DNA of 25,427 nt from Candidatus Kuenenia stuttgartensis (GTDB lineage: Bacteria > Bacteroidota > Bacteroidia > Flavobacteriales_D > Crocinitomicaceae), in contig CALPRR020000009.1 of NCBI GenBank assembly GCA_943326025.2, positions 1 through 25,427 of the forward strand, in the 5' to 3' direction. The translations under genes and the position numbers were made by a program. The notes beneath the pieces are model-generated. The model was not told the DNA's origin. It ran no database searches and saw nothing but the letters and a program-made list of their open reading frames with translations. Of this stretch, positions 13,574 through 22,741 are shown one piece after another; positions within the stretch are counted from its first letter, which is position 1; every line of letters starts with the position of its first letter.

Positions 13574-15802
13574 CTAGTTTTTGGGAGAATTTGTGTCAAC
13601 CTGATAAGGTAACGAAATTAATATTTTTGTTCCAGTTTGCAACTCTTTATTAAAATCATCAATAATTAAATACCCGTCTGCTTTGTATTTCATATTTAAA
13701 TTATTGATTCTTTCTTTAGTGATGTTTAATGCCATGCTTGTATGATCTTTTCGCTTTTTATTCTTTTCAGAATTTGATCTTCCAATACCATTGTCAATTA
13801 TCTCAATGTGCAGCATCTCTTTTTCTCGCTTGAAGATAATTTTTATAAATCCACCTTCAACGGTATGTAATTGTCCATGTTCTATAGCATTTTCAATAAA
13901 TGGCTGTGTGATCATTGGTGGTATCATAGCATGATCTAACATCATATTCTCATCCATTTCTATGTCAAATTCAAATCGGTCTTCAAAACGTAATTTTTGT
14001 GTTTCTAAATATTTTTGAAGTATTTCCATTTCTGTTGTAATCGGTATGAATTCTTTGGGTGAATTTTCAAGTATTAAACGAATCAAGCGAGAAAAATTAA
14101 CCAAAAATTTTGTGGAGTTTTTGGTGTCATTATCATAAATATAACTTTGAATCACTGACATTGCATTGAAAATAAAATGAGGATTCATTTGAGTTCGAAG
14201 CAATGTTTGTGACATTTCAGCTTCTTTTTGCTGCTGTCGGATTTTATTTTGATTTTGACGCGAAATTATAATAACACCAGCCAAAATAATTATTATGATA
14301 AAACCAATAATAATATAGGTTTGGAAGCTGTTTCTTAATTCCGTGTTTTCTAATTTCGTTGAAGTAATAACACGTTCTTGTCTCTGACGATCAATAGAAT
14401 CAGCTTGCATAGAAATTAACCGTTCTCTTTGTTCAGAACGATATAATTCTCCTAATTCTGCTATTTTGGTAGAGGCTTGTAACGAAGTATTACTATCTAC
14501 AAAATTCAAATATTTAGTTAAATACCAAAGTGATAATTTTAATTTTCCTGTTTTATCATACACCTCAGAAATAATCCTATATGTAGGATAAATCTGACTT
14601 TTTGAACCAAATTGCTCTCGAATTTCAATAGATCGATTCAAATAATTTAAAGCAATTTGATATTTTTTCTTAATCAAAAAAACAGTACCTACATTATGAT
14701 AAACACCGGCGATCTTTTCTCTATTTCCAGTTGATTCGTAATAGACTAAGGCTTGATTAAAATTACTAGCAGCTAAATCGTATTGTTTGAAATCAGAGTA
14801 TACCATCCCAAGATTATTATGTGCTTCTCCTAATCCATTGTTATCTTTTAGTTTAGATAATAACTCAATTCCTTTTAAATTAACTTCAATTGCTTTTTTA
14901 AATAACTTTCTATCTTTATAAATTGTTCCTAAATTAATCAATGCTAATGCCATCTGACGTTGATCATGGATTTGTTTCGAGTACTCATATGATTTATTAA
15001 AGAAAAATTCGGCATCTTTCAGATTCGAAATCGATTTTTGTGACATACCTAATTCACGAGAAATTCGAGCCATTTTAGGTAAATCGTTTGCTTCTGTCGC
15101 TAAACGATTGGCTATCAGATTTTTTGCAACACTTAATTCAACTTGACCAAAAAAATCGTAAATCTTTGCTTGTATATTAAAACTTTCAGCAATTACACCT
15201 TTATTAGCTGAGCGACGTGCATATTGAATTGAATTATCGGTGTAATAAAATGCAGAATCTTTGTTATTATTCAGCATAAAATTATAAGCTATTTTAGCGT
15301 ATGCCTCTGAAATATTGGCATTATTTCTCGATTTTTTTGCAATTTCTAAAGCTTCATTTAAATAGATAATTGCCTTTTCAAAACCAAGTGTTTTACTTTG
15401 ATATAGCCCTAAATATTTATAAATTTCAAATTTTACTTCTTTTGATGAAAGCTTATTTAAGAAGGGCTCAAGCGCTAATATATCTTTATAGAAATTCTCT
15501 TGATTTCCTTCAATTTCTTCAATTTGAATTGTGAATAATAACGCTTTAAAACGTTGTAAATCATCTAAACTTCTACTTTTTTGAAGAATAACATGAGAAA
15601 TTGAATCAGCTAAGTAAATATTATGATTTTTATAAAACTCTCCTAAATTTAATAGCCGAGTAAATTTTCGGGTTTCATTTTTCTCTCTATTTAAAGCGCT
15701 CTTTAAACGTAACTCTTCATTCTTTTGCCCGAAAACAAAAGTTGATTGCATTAAAAAAAATGCCAGTATAGTGCAAAAATGTTTTAAAATTCTAGTTTTC
15801 AT
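13574..15802 (-). CDS. TPR sensor histidine kinase, LytS/His_kinase type
   Basis: 742 residues. The signal peptide MKTRILKHFCTILAFFLMQSTFVFG is followed by an array of TPR repeats over about residues 60-440 (for example ALALINLGTIYKDRKLFKKAIEVN and GEAHNNLGMVYSDFKQYDLA). A membrane segment lies near 494-513 (YIIIGFIIIIILAGVIII). Then comes a coiled linker and a His_kinase domain with TQMNPHFIFNAMSVIQSY (phospho-acceptor His542), PPMITQPFIENAIEHG (N box) and IIDNGIGRSN (G box). The sensory TPR part is expected in the periplasm and the kinase in the cytoplasm. It is upstream of, and 4 bp from, the LytTR regulator, so the pair is co-transcribed. TATCTTTA (minus, 15820-15813) is a possible -7 element close to the start. 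The stimulus is unknown. Confidence 0.95.
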   Translation of the reverse strand: MKTRILKHFCTILAFFLMQSTFVFGQKNEELRLKSALNREKNETRKFTRLLNLGEFYKNHNIYLADSISHVILQKSRSLDDLQRFKALLFTIQIEEIEGNQENFYKDILALEPFLNKLSSKEVKFEIYKYLGLYQSKTLGFEKAIIYLNEALEIAKKSRNNANISEAYAKIAYNFMLNNNKDSAFYYTDNSIQYARRSANKGVIAESFNIQAKIYDFFGQVELSVAKNLIANRLATEANDLPKMARISRELGMSQKSISNLKDAEFFFNKSYEYSKQIHDQRQMALALINLGTIYKDRKLFKKAIEVNLKGIELLSKLKDNNGLGEAHNNLGMVYSDFKQYDLAASNFNQALVYYESTGNREKIAGVYHNVGTVFLIKKKYQIALNYLNRSIEIREQFGSKSQIYPTYRIISEVYDKTGKLKLSLWYLTKYLNFVDSNTSLQASTKIAELGELYRSEQRERLISMQADSIDRQRQERVITSTKLENTELRNSFQTYIIIGFIIIIILAGVIIISRQNQNKIRQQQKEAEMSQTLLRTQMNPHFIFNAMSVIQSYIYDNDTKNSTKFLVNFSRLIRLILENSPKEFIPITTEMEILQKYLETQKLRFEDRFEFDIEMDENMMLDHAMIPPMITQPFIENAIEHGQLHTVEGGFIKIIFKREKEMLHIEIIDNGIGRSNSEKNKKRKDHTSMALNITKERINNLNMKYKADGYLIIDDFNKELQTGTKILISLPYQVDTNSPKN

Positions 15803-16006
15803 TTATCTGTGTTAAAGATATCATTTTTAAAATATCTATGATCATTTTTTGCTTCTAATTTTAAGCGAAAATGGTTATTTTATTAAGTCTTTTCTATCTG
15901 TTAAAAACATTTAAGCCCTTAATTATAATCGTTATTTTTATTTTTTGAACTTCATTTTAACATGGCGATTTACTTTATTTACTGAAAAAAAATCGAGATT
16001 ATTCAC

Positions 16007-16014
16007 TAACTTTG
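16007..16014 (+). promoter_or_regulatory. -7 element of leuS
   Basis: TAACTTTG is an exact TAnnTTTG ending 25 bases before the ATG. No TTG is seen at the expected -33 spacing. Confidence 0.65.
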
Positions 16015-16039
16015 CAAATTCAAAAAAAATCTTAGAAAA

Positions 16040-18859
16040 ATGGAGTATAATTTTAGCGAAATAGAACCAAAATGGAGAAAATTCTGGGCTGAAAATAAAA
16101 CATTCAAAGCAGATAATTCATCTGAAAAACCGAAGTTTTATGCTTTAGATATGTTTCCTTATCCTTCTGGCGCAGGTTTACATGTTGGGCACCCACTTGG
16201 TTATATCGCTTCTGACATTTATACTCGTTTCAAACGTTTACAAGGTTTTAATGTTTTGCATCCAATGGGTTACGATTCATTTGGTTTACCTGCTGAACAA
16301 TATGCGATTCAAACAGGTCAACATCCTGTAATTACGACTGAAGATAATATTGCTCGTTACAGAGATCAATTGGATAAAGTTGGTTTTTCATTTGATTGGG
16401 ATAGAGAGGTAAGGACTTCTTCTCCAGAATATTACAAATGGACGCAATGGATTTTCATTCAATTATTTGATTGCTGGTACAATAATACAAGTAACAAAGC
16501 TGAACGGATTTCAGGTTTAGTTGCTGAATTTGAATCAAATGGTAATACTAAAGTAAATGCTTGTTCTGATTACAATAACACGTTTTCTGCAACTGAATGG
16601 AAAGCCTTCACCGAACAAGAAAAAGAAGCAATTCTTCAAGAATACCGTTTGGCTTATTTAGCTGATTCATGGGTAAACTGGTGCCCTGCTCTAGGGACAG
16701 TTTTAGCAAATGATGAAATTGTAAATGGTGTTTCTGAACGTGGTGGTCACCCAGTTGAACAAAAATTAATGCGTCAATGGTCGATGCGAATCAAAGCATA
16801 TGCAGAACGTTTAATTCAAGGTTTAGAAAATGTAGAATGGACAGATTCTATCAAAGATATTCAACGCAACTGGATTGGAAAATCAATCGGTGCATCTGTT
16901 CGATTCCCCCTTTGGAGGGGGATTGAGGGGGAGGCAACTCCAGAACATTCAATAGAAGTTTTCACTACACGTCCTGATACTATTTTTGGAGTTTCATTTA
17001 TGGTGTTAGCTCCGGAACATCCTTTAGTTGAAGAAATCACAACGGTTGAATACAAAGATGCTGTTGAAAACTATAAAAAAGCGGCTTCTTTAAAAACGGA
17101 ACGTGATCGTCAGTCAGATGTGAAAAACATTACAGGACAATTCACTGGAGCTTATGCCATTCACCCTTTTACAGGTGATAAAGTTCAAATATGGATTGGA
17201 GATTATGTATTAGCTTCATACGGAACTGGTGCTGTTATGGCTGTTCCTTGTGGTGACCAACGTGATTGGGATTTCGCAAAACATTTCAATTTAGAGATTA
17301 AAAATATTTTCGCTGATAAAGATATTACAGAAGCAGCTTATACTGAGAAAGATGCTGTAATTGCTAATTCTGATTTCTTAAATGGATTAGCAGCAAAAGT
17401 TGCTATGCAAAAAGCTATCGAGGCAATTGAAACAAAAGAAATTGGTAAAGGAAAAACGAATTACCGTTTGCGTGATGCTGTATTTTCAAGACAACGTTAT
17501 TGGGGTGAACCTTTCCCGGTTTATTACAAAAATGGATTGCCAGTGATGATTGAAACGCAACATTTGCCAATTATTCTTCCTGAAGTAGAAAATTATTTGC
17601 CAACTGCAGATGGTCAACCACCGTTAGGGAATGCTAAAACATGGGCATGGGATACTACTAAAAATGACGTGGTTTCAACTGAATTGATTGACAATAAAAC
17701 GATCTTTCCATTGGAATTAAACACCATGCCAGGATGGGCAGGAAGTTCATGGTATTTCTTACGCTATATGGACGCTCAAAACGAAGCCGAATTTGTAAGT
17801 AAAAAACAAGCAGATTACTGGGGACAAGTGGATTTGTACATCGGTGGTTCTGAACACGGAACAGGTCACTTATTGTACTCTCGTTTCTGGACAAAATTCT
17901 TATTTGATCAAGGATTTATCAATTTTGATGAGCCTTTCAAAAAGATGATCAACCAAGGAATGATTTTGGGGAGAAGTAGCTTTGTTTACCGAATCAAAGA
18001 CACAAATAAATTTATAACTAACTCTTTAAAATCGAATTACGATACGATTCCATTACACGTTGACATTTCAATCGTTGATAATGATAAGTTAGATATTGAA
18101 GCATTTAAAAAATGGCGTTCTGATTATGCAAATGCTGAATTCATTTGCGAAGAAGATGGAACATACATTTGCGGTCATGAGGTCGAAAAAATGTCGAAAT
18201 CGAAATTTAACGTTCAAACACCTGATGAATTAGTAGAAAAATTCGGAGCTGATACCTTAAGAATGTATGAAATGTTCTTAGGTCCATTGGAACAAAGTAA
18301 ACCTTGGGATACAAAAGGGATTAACGGAGTTCACAATTTCTTACGTAAGCTTTGTCGTTTGTTTGAAGGAGAATTAATTGCTGGCGAACCGACAAAAGAA
18401 TCGTTAAAAACATTACATAGAACAATCAAAAAAATTGGTGATGATTTAGAGCGTTTTTCATTCAATACAGGAGTGTCTAACTTCATGATTTGTGTAAATG
18501 AATTGACGGATCAAAAATGTAACAACAAAGCTATTTTAAAAGAAATGGTGATTTTACTTTCTTCATATGCACCACATTTATGTGAAGAGTTGTGGGTAAA
18601 ATTAGGCAACGAAGCAGGGACATTGAGTTATGCTAAATTCCCAACATTTGATGAAAGCATTTTAGTTGAAGCCAATTTCTCTTACCCAGTTTCATTTAAT
18701 GGAAAAGTACGTTTCAAGGTGGAATTACCTTTAGCCATGAATGCTCAAGAAGTAGAAAAAGAAGTGATGAGCAAGGAAGAAGCGAAAAAATACTTGGATG
18801 GAAAAGATCCTAAAAAGGTGATTGTTGTTCCAGGTAGAATTGTAAATGTTGTTTTGTAG
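16040..18859 (+). CDS. leuS: Leucyl-tRNA synthetase
   Basis: 939 residues. Class I aminoacyl-tRNA synthetase joining leucine to tRNA-Leu. The ATP-site HIGH motif appears as HVGH (48-51) in YPSGAGLHVGHPLGY. KMSKS is exact (717-721). The CP1 editing domain shows VFTTRPDTIFG (307-317) and GTGAVMAVPCGDQRDWDF. The C-terminal anticodon domain is complete, ending GRIVNVVL. Two expanded segments, one around 145-200 and one around 643-714 before KMSKS, look like Bacteroidota-specific insertions. Odd feature: residues 289-298 (FPLWRGIEGE) are encoded by a GC-rich palindromic block at the entry to the editing domain, described separately. It is a single-gene unit with its own promoter and terminator. 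Confidence 0.97.
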   Translation: MEYNFSEIEPKWRKFWAENKTFKADNSSEKPKFYALDMFPYPSGAGLHVGHPLGYIASDIYTRFKRLQGFNVLHPMGYDSFGLPAEQYAIQTGQHPVITTEDNIARYRDQLDKVGFSFDWDREVRTSSPEYYKWTQWIFIQLFDCWYNNTSNKAERISGLVAEFESNGNTKVNACSDYNNTFSATEWKAFTEQEKEAILQEYRLAYLADSWVNWCPALGTVLANDEIVNGVSERGGHPVEQKLMRQWSMRIKAYAERLIQGLENVEWTDSIKDIQRNWIGKSIGASVRFPLWRGIEGEATPEHSIEVFTTRPDTIFGVSFMVLAPEHPLVEEITTVEYKDAVENYKKAASLKTERDRQSDVKNITGQFTGAYAIHPFTGDKVQIWIGDYVLASYGTGAVMAVPCGDQRDWDFAKHFNLEIKNIFADKDITEAAYTEKDAVIANSDFLNGLAAKVAMQKAIEAIETKEIGKGKTNYRLRDAVFSRQRYWGEPFPVYYKNGLPVMIETQHLPIILPEVENYLPTADGQPPLGNAKTWAWDTTKNDVVSTELIDNKTIFPLELNTMPGWAGSSWYFLRYMDAQNEAEFVSKKQADYWGQVDLYIGGSEHGTGHLLYSRFWTKFLFDQGFINFDEPFKKMINQGMILGRSSFVYRIKDTNKFITNSLKSNYDTIPLHVDISIVDNDKLDIEAFKKWRSDYANAEFICEEDGTYICGHEVEKMSKSKFNVQTPDELVEKFGADTLRMYEMFLGPLEQSKPWDTKGINGVHNFLRKLCRLFEGELIAGEPTKESLKTLHRTIKKIGDDLERFSFNTGVSNFMICVNELTDQKCNNKAILKEMVILLSSYAPHLCEELWVKLGNEAGTLSYAKFPTFDESILVEANFSYPVSFNGKVRFKVELPLAMNAQEVEKEVMSKEEAKKYLDGKDPKKVIVVPGRIVNVVL
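16904..16934 (+). repeat. GC-rich palindromic repeat-like insert within leuS
   Basis: TCCCCC (16905-16910) and GGGGGA (16917-16922) form a hairpin around TTTGGA, followed by a second GAGGGGGAGG (16925-16934). The block is far richer in G and C than anything around it. It resembles the short CCCCCTTTGGAGGGGG-type palindromes scattered through many Bacteroidota genomes. The reading frame is kept through it. Confidence 0.65.
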
Positions 18860-18918
18860 GATTTAAATTACAGATTGGCAGTTTACTAATTACCAGATTT
18901 AATAATTATTTAGATACT

Positions 18919-18954
18919 AAAAAAGCGAATCAAAATTAATTGATTCGCTTTTTT
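18919..18954. terminator. Bidirectional intrinsic terminator
   Basis: Perfect 15-bp stem: AAAAAAGCGAATCAA (18919-18933) with TTGATTCGCTTTTTT (18940-18954), 6-nt loop. It is placed between the convergent stops of leuS (18859) and the MORN-repeat gene (18975). Confidence 0.95.
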
Positions 18955-18974
18955 ATGATTAATGTTTTAAGATC

Positions 18975-20669
18975 CTATTTCGGAGAAAAAGTGCCGCCTT
19001 TTACTTCCATACCGTTAGCAAACGTTTTTTCTATAGTTACCTTTCCATTTTCGTTGTAAACTATGAATTTTCCGTGTTTTATACCTCCTTTATAATTGAT
19101 TTCAGAGGTGATTTTTCCTCTTCTATCATATTGTTTCATTGGTCCGTCTAATTCACCTTCTTTATAGTTTGTAACGATTGCAGGCATTTTTCCTCCAGGG
19201 TAATATGCAATCCATTCTCCCTCTTTTTTACCATTTTTGAAATCGCCTTCTTCTGTTTTTCTAAAATCTTTTGCTGAATAAGATGCTGAATGTCCATTTT
19301 TTATACTTTCTTTAATTTCACGTCCTTTCATGAAACCATAGTTAACTTTAGATTTTTCTTTAACTACTTTATAAGTCACCACATCTTTTGGACTTCCATT
19401 TTCGAAGTAATCTATCCATTCTCCTGTTTTAAAGTTGTCTTTATAAAAACCAGTTAATTTTGGATGACCTGATGGATAAAATGATTTCCAAACACCATTC
19501 ATTAATCCTTTTTTAAATGAAACTGAATTCTTTAAAACAGCATTGTCCCAATAATTCAACCATTCTCCTTCTTCTTTTCCATTTACGTAAACTCCATCCA
19601 TTAATAAGACTTCATTTTCGTACCATGTTCTCCAACGACCATTTTTCTCATCGTTTGCAAAATCACCTTCTTTAAATTTCTTTCCGTTTTGATACCAATA
19701 TGTCCAATGACCTGTTTTTTTATCATCTGTGTATTCGGCAGTATATGAAACTTGATTTCCTGTTGGATACCAATAAGTCCATTTACCGTTTTGCTTGTCT
19801 TTTAAAAATGAACCCTGCATATCCGACGAACCAGTATTGGTGTACCAAGTCCACTCCCCTGTTTTTTGACCTTCTAAATATTGACCTTTCACTTGTAAAC
19901 GCTTCTTGTCATAAAAATATTGGTAATCACCATCTAATAAACCATTTTTGTAATGTGTGATTTTTTCCGTTTCACCTGTGTAATATGAATAGATCCATTC
20001 ACCATCCATTTTTCCATTTTTGAAACTTCCCGTTAACAATTTGTATCCATAAATACTATTTTCTTCAAATGGACCATCTTTTAAACCATCTTTATAAACG
20101 TAATATTCTTTTAATGCTCCAGTGTTATGATAGACAAACATCTCACCTGTTCCATTTGTAATGGTTTGTGTGTGAACAGAATCGTCAATCCAAAATGAGC
20201 GAACATAGTTTACGCTATCTAATTCTTCTTCTTGTGATTTTTCTTTTCCATCAATGTAATAATATTTCCAAATACCAAAAGGCCTATCTTCTTTAAAACT
20301 TCCTTCTTTTGCTAATTTTCCATTTTCATTCCATTCACGAGAGATACTATCTTGCTTATCCATTTTGAAATATCCTTCTTGTTTAGGTTTTCCATTTGAA
20401 TAATAAACCATCACTTTTCCATTCAATTTCCCTCTATAATAATTACGTTCTTCTTCTATTGAACCAAACTTATCGAAGTAAATCCATTTTCCGTGATTGT
20501 CTTCTGTCTCTCCTAATTGGTCGACATAATATGAACCTGTTGATTGAATTTTAGTTTTATTAAAATCCCAATATTGTGATACTTTTTTTGAGAGATTTTC
20601 TTTTTTAATTTCTTGTGCAAAGAATAAAGAAGGTAGAAAAATTAAAAGAAAGCAGCTGTTCTTAAACAT
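18975..20669 (-). CDS. Secreted MORN-repeat (MORN_2 / YwqK-like) protein
   Basis: 564 residues. The signal peptide MFKNSCFLLIFLPSLFFAQ is followed by well over a dozen repeats of about 22-24 residues with the pattern G.W..YY.NG....G.F..G...G.W (for example NGKWTYWYPTGNQVSYTAEY and TGHWTYWYQNGKKFKEGDF). This is the MORN_2 motif also found in YwqK. The repeats make an elongated beta-hairpin ladder; in Bacteroidota such proteins are exported and their role is generally unknown. Automated pipelines may call this a toxin-antitoxin YwqK antitoxin, but nothing here supports a toxin partner. It follows the LysE-type exporter gene by 39 bp on the same strand and is probably co-transcribed with it. Confidence 0.9.
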   Translation of the reverse strand: MFKNSCFLLIFLPSLFFAQEIKKENLSKKVSQYWDFNKTKIQSTGSYYVDQLGETEDNHGKWIYFDKFGSIEEERNYYRGKLNGKVMVYYSNGKPKQEGYFKMDKQDSISREWNENGKLAKEGSFKEDRPFGIWKYYYIDGKEKSQEEELDSVNYVRSFWIDDSVHTQTITNGTGEMFVYHNTGALKEYYVYKDGLKDGPFEENSIYGYKLLTGSFKNGKMDGEWIYSYYTGETEKITHYKNGLLDGDYQYFYDKKRLQVKGQYLEGQKTGEWTWYTNTGSSDMQGSFLKDKQNGKWTYWYPTGNQVSYTAEYTDDKKTGHWTYWYQNGKKFKEGDFANDEKNGRWRTWYENEVLLMDGVYVNGKEEGEWLNYWDNAVLKNSVSFKKGLMNGVWKSFYPSGHPKLTGFYKDNFKTGEWIDYFENGSPKDVVTYKVVKEKSKVNYGFMKGREIKESIKNGHSASYSAKDFRKTEEGDFKNGKKEGEWIAYYPGGKMPAIVTNYKEGELDGPMKQYDRRGKITSEINYKGGIKHGKFIVYNENGKVTIEKTFANGMEVKGGTFSPK

Positions 20670-20708
20670 ATTTAAAAGTTTATTAAATAACTTGATTTTT
20701 AATATTTG

Positions 20709-21329
20709 TTACATTATTTTAAGAATTCCCCTGACAAGCAAGAAAGCTCCAAATCCAAGAAAAATGATCCCAATAAAATGATTTAATGCTATTAATCTTT
20801 TCTCTGTAACTAATGGTCTCAATTTTTTTGCACCCATTATTTTTAAAAAGTCAATGGAGAAATAAGTAATTAAAATTATTATTACAAAAGGTAATTGTGA
20901 TTCTTTTCCATGTATAGTTAAAATACTAAACCAATAGAAAATTACCATTGGATTAAAGAAATTTAATATAAATCCTTTGAAAAATAATTTCCAATAATTT
21001 GGTTTAATTACATTTCCATCCTCATCTAAAACAACTTTTTTTTGTTTTTTAAAATAGGATACCATTCCATATGTTAAGAATAAGATTCCTGCAATTAATT
21101 TAGCTATATCATTGTTTACTCCTGCTTCTGTAATTGAGGCTACTTTCGAAAAGAAAAAATATACTAAAGCAATGTAAATTAAGTCACTAAGTAAAACTCC
21201 AGCGTCAAATGTAATGGCAGAACGAACACCTTTGCGAATACTTGTTTCTAATAGCACAAAAAAGACTGGGCCAATCATTATGCTTAAAACAAGTCCTGTA
21301 ATAATTCCTTCTATAACAAATTCAATCAA
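20709..21329 (-). CDS. LysE/RhtB-family exporter
   Basis: 206 residues with about six membrane segments. The family's N-terminal signature is present: GIITGLVLSIMIGPVFFVLLETSIRKGVRSAITFDAGVLLSDLIYIALVYF, with the conserved GP in helix 1 and D in helix 2. FKGFILNFFNPMVIFYWFSI carries the N-P motif of the fourth helix. A charged cytoplasmic loop (KKQKKVVLDEDGNVIKPN) separates the halves. Family members export amino acids or related small molecules across the inner membrane; the substrate is not determined. It has a consensus promoter and appears to head a two-gene unit with the MORN-repeat protein. Confidence 0.93.
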   Translation of the reverse strand: MIEFVIEGIITGLVLSIMIGPVFFVLLETSIRKGVRSAITFDAGVLLSDLIYIALVYFFFSKVASITEAGVNNDIAKLIAGILFLTYGMVSYFKKQKKVVLDEDGNVIKPNYWKLFFKGFILNFFNPMVIFYWFSILTIHGKESQLPFVIIILITYFSIDFLKIMGAKKLRPLVTEKRLIALNHFIGIIFLGFGAFLLVRGILKIM

Positions 21330-21352
21330 TTTTTTTCAGGTTGTGTATTCTA

Positions 21353-21381
21353 CAAATATAACATTTTCCTTATTTATGCAA
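21353..21381 (-). promoter_or_regulatory. Promoter of the exporter/MORN unit
   Basis: On the minus strand TATATTTG (21360-21353) is an exact -7 consensus, with TTG (21381-21379) 18 bp upstream. It lies 23 bases from the ATG at 21329. Confidence 0.78.
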
Positions 21382-21462
21382 TTATTAAAAGCGTTGAAAA
21401 ACGGATTTGTAAAAAAATATCAGGTTATTTGCTGAAATAATTCATTTTTAAAGGAAGTTCAT

Positions 21463-21470
21463 TACATTTG
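21463..21470 (+). promoter_or_regulatory. -7 element of the small acidic protein gene
   Basis: TACATTTG is an exact TAnnTTTG. The predicted start is near 21476, leaving a leader of roughly 54 nt before ATG 21530. Confidence 0.65.
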
Positions 21471-21529
21471 CATTAATGAATGGAAAAATGGATTTTGTTA
21501 CATTCAAAAACTAATTTATTTTAAAAATT

Positions 21530-21889
21530 ATGAAGATTGCAGCAGCAAATAAAAAATTAGATGAAATCATTGCGAAAGTTTCAAAAGACGGTGTTTTAGC
21601 AAGTGGTTTAATTGAAGATTTGAAAGAATTAAGAGAGTTTGCTCTAAAAGAACAAGATCCATTAGTGGTTAAAGTATTACGTTTAACTTATGAATTTTTA
21701 AGTGAGCGTGAAGCATTTGATGTAAAAGGTCAATTTGAAGAAGACGAAGAAGGAAATGAATATCCTTTGGAAATTGAAGACCAAGAAAACTTATTGTATT
21801 TGTTAGATCTATTGAAAAAAGCAGATCACAAAATTAATCGTGAGGAAATTAAAGATTACAGATCAGCTTTAAAATTAGAGTTGTATTAA
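21530..21889 (+). CDS. Small acidic helical protein, unrecognised
   Basis: 119 residues, no signal peptide, predicted mostly helical. Contains runs of alternating charged and Leu residues (LIEDLKELREFALKEQDPLVVKVLRLTYEFL) and an acidic stretch near the middle (FEEDEEGNEYPLEIEDQE). It looks like a conserved cytoplasmic protein of Bacteroidota, but I cannot name the family or a function. It has its own -7 element and a perfect terminator, so it is a single-gene unit. The many charged residues and strong signals fit a well-expressed housekeeping protein, which is inference. Confidence 0.85.
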   Translation: MKIAAANKKLDEIIAKVSKDGVLASGLIEDLKELREFALKEQDPLVVKVLRLTYEFLSEREAFDVKGQFEEDEEGNEYPLEIEDQENLLYLLDLLKKADHKINREEIKDYRSALKLELY

Positions 21890-21907
21890 TCAAAATAAGA
21901 TTGAAAC

Positions 21908-21938
21908 AAAAAGGGGGAAATTTGATTTCCCCCTTTTT
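21908..21938. terminator. Bidirectional intrinsic terminator
   Basis: Perfect 14-bp stem: AAAAAGGGGGAAAT (21908-21921) with ATTTCCCCCTTTTT (21925-21938), 3-nt loop, A and T tracts on both sides. It separates the convergent genes ending at 21889 and 21959. Confidence 0.95.
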
Positions 21939-21958
21939 TGTGTTCGATTATTTAGAAA

Positions 21959-22624
21959 TTATTTAATCCCTTTCAATTTCTTATTTACTTCTTCAACTTT
22001 CACTTCTTGAGCTTTGATTTCAGATTTCTTTTTCTCTTGGTCAGCCTTATTTTGTTCGATTTTTTTCTCAGCATCTTCAATCTTTTTCTTGTAATCTTCG
22101 ATGTCTTTCTCGTAACCAGCCTTATCTTTTTCTAACGATTCTTGTTCTTTTTGAAATCCTTTTAAGATTTTTTCTTGATCTTTCACTTCTTCATCTACAA
22201 ACTCTTTTGCTGAATTAATTCCAAATTCTTTTAATCTTTCCGACATGGCTGAATATTGAGCTTTATGATCTGAACTAGACATGTAAGCACCTCCTAAATC
22301 GAATGCAAAAGCAACTATTACATTTCCATCTTTCGCACTTACAATTTTAACAAATCCATCAAACATTTTTTCTCCCATTTCTTTTGTTTGAGCCTGCATT
22401 GAAGAGTATTCACCTTTTGAAGAATTGTATTTTCCTCCCCAATCTTTTACCTCATCTTTAATGCGTTTTTCCATGAAATCTTGAGTAACATAAGGGATTG
22501 TAACTAAAATAGCATTCTTGCTGCCTGCATTAAATGTGCTGTTTTTTTCATCAATCACAATATTTTGAGAAAATGTAATAATTGAAAATAAAATGGTGGT
22601 AATAGATAATAAATACTTTTTCAT
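21959..22624 (-). CDS. Secreted coiled-coil protein, unrecognised
   Basis: 221 residues. The signal peptide MKKYLLSITTILFSIITFSQ is followed by a compact domain (about 21-140) containing NAILVTIPYVTQDFMEKRIKDEVKDWGGKY and VIVAFAFDLGGAYMSSSDH. The C-terminal 80 residues are a highly charged Lys/Glu coiled coil (KDQEKILKGFQKEQESLEKD onward to VEEVNKKLKGIK). It is expected in the periplasm. I do not recognise the family and assign no function. TATATTTA (minus, 22678-22671) with TTTG 23 bp upstream is a plausible promoter. Confidence 0.87.
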   Translation of the reverse strand: MKKYLLSITTILFSIITFSQNIVIDEKNSTFNAGSKNAILVTIPYVTQDFMEKRIKDEVKDWGGKYNSSKGEYSSMQAQTKEMGEKMFDGFVKIVSAKDGNVIVAFAFDLGGAYMSSSDHKAQYSAMSERLKEFGINSAKEFVDEEVKDQEKILKGFQKEQESLEKDKAGYEKDIEDYKKKIEDAEKKIEQNKADQEKKKSEIKAQEVKVEEVNKKLKGIK

Positions 22625-22741
22625 TGGTAATAAATTTGTCTTTAATTAGTAATAAGCATGTTTGTAATTTTAAATATAGCTTTTTTTTTCAATTTCGAAT
22701 ACAAAGGCAAATTCTATTCCATTTTTCATTAATTTTAGACC

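Noticed and set aside
18975..20669. Toxin-antitoxin system (YwqK antitoxin) reading of the MORN-repeat gene
   Set aside because: The protein is exported, very long, and has no toxin partner; the name would come only from repeat similarity.
21476..21514. 12-codon frame in the leader of the small acidic protein gene
   Set aside because: It starts at the predicted transcription start itself and has no run of control codons or hairpin, so it does not look like an attenuator.
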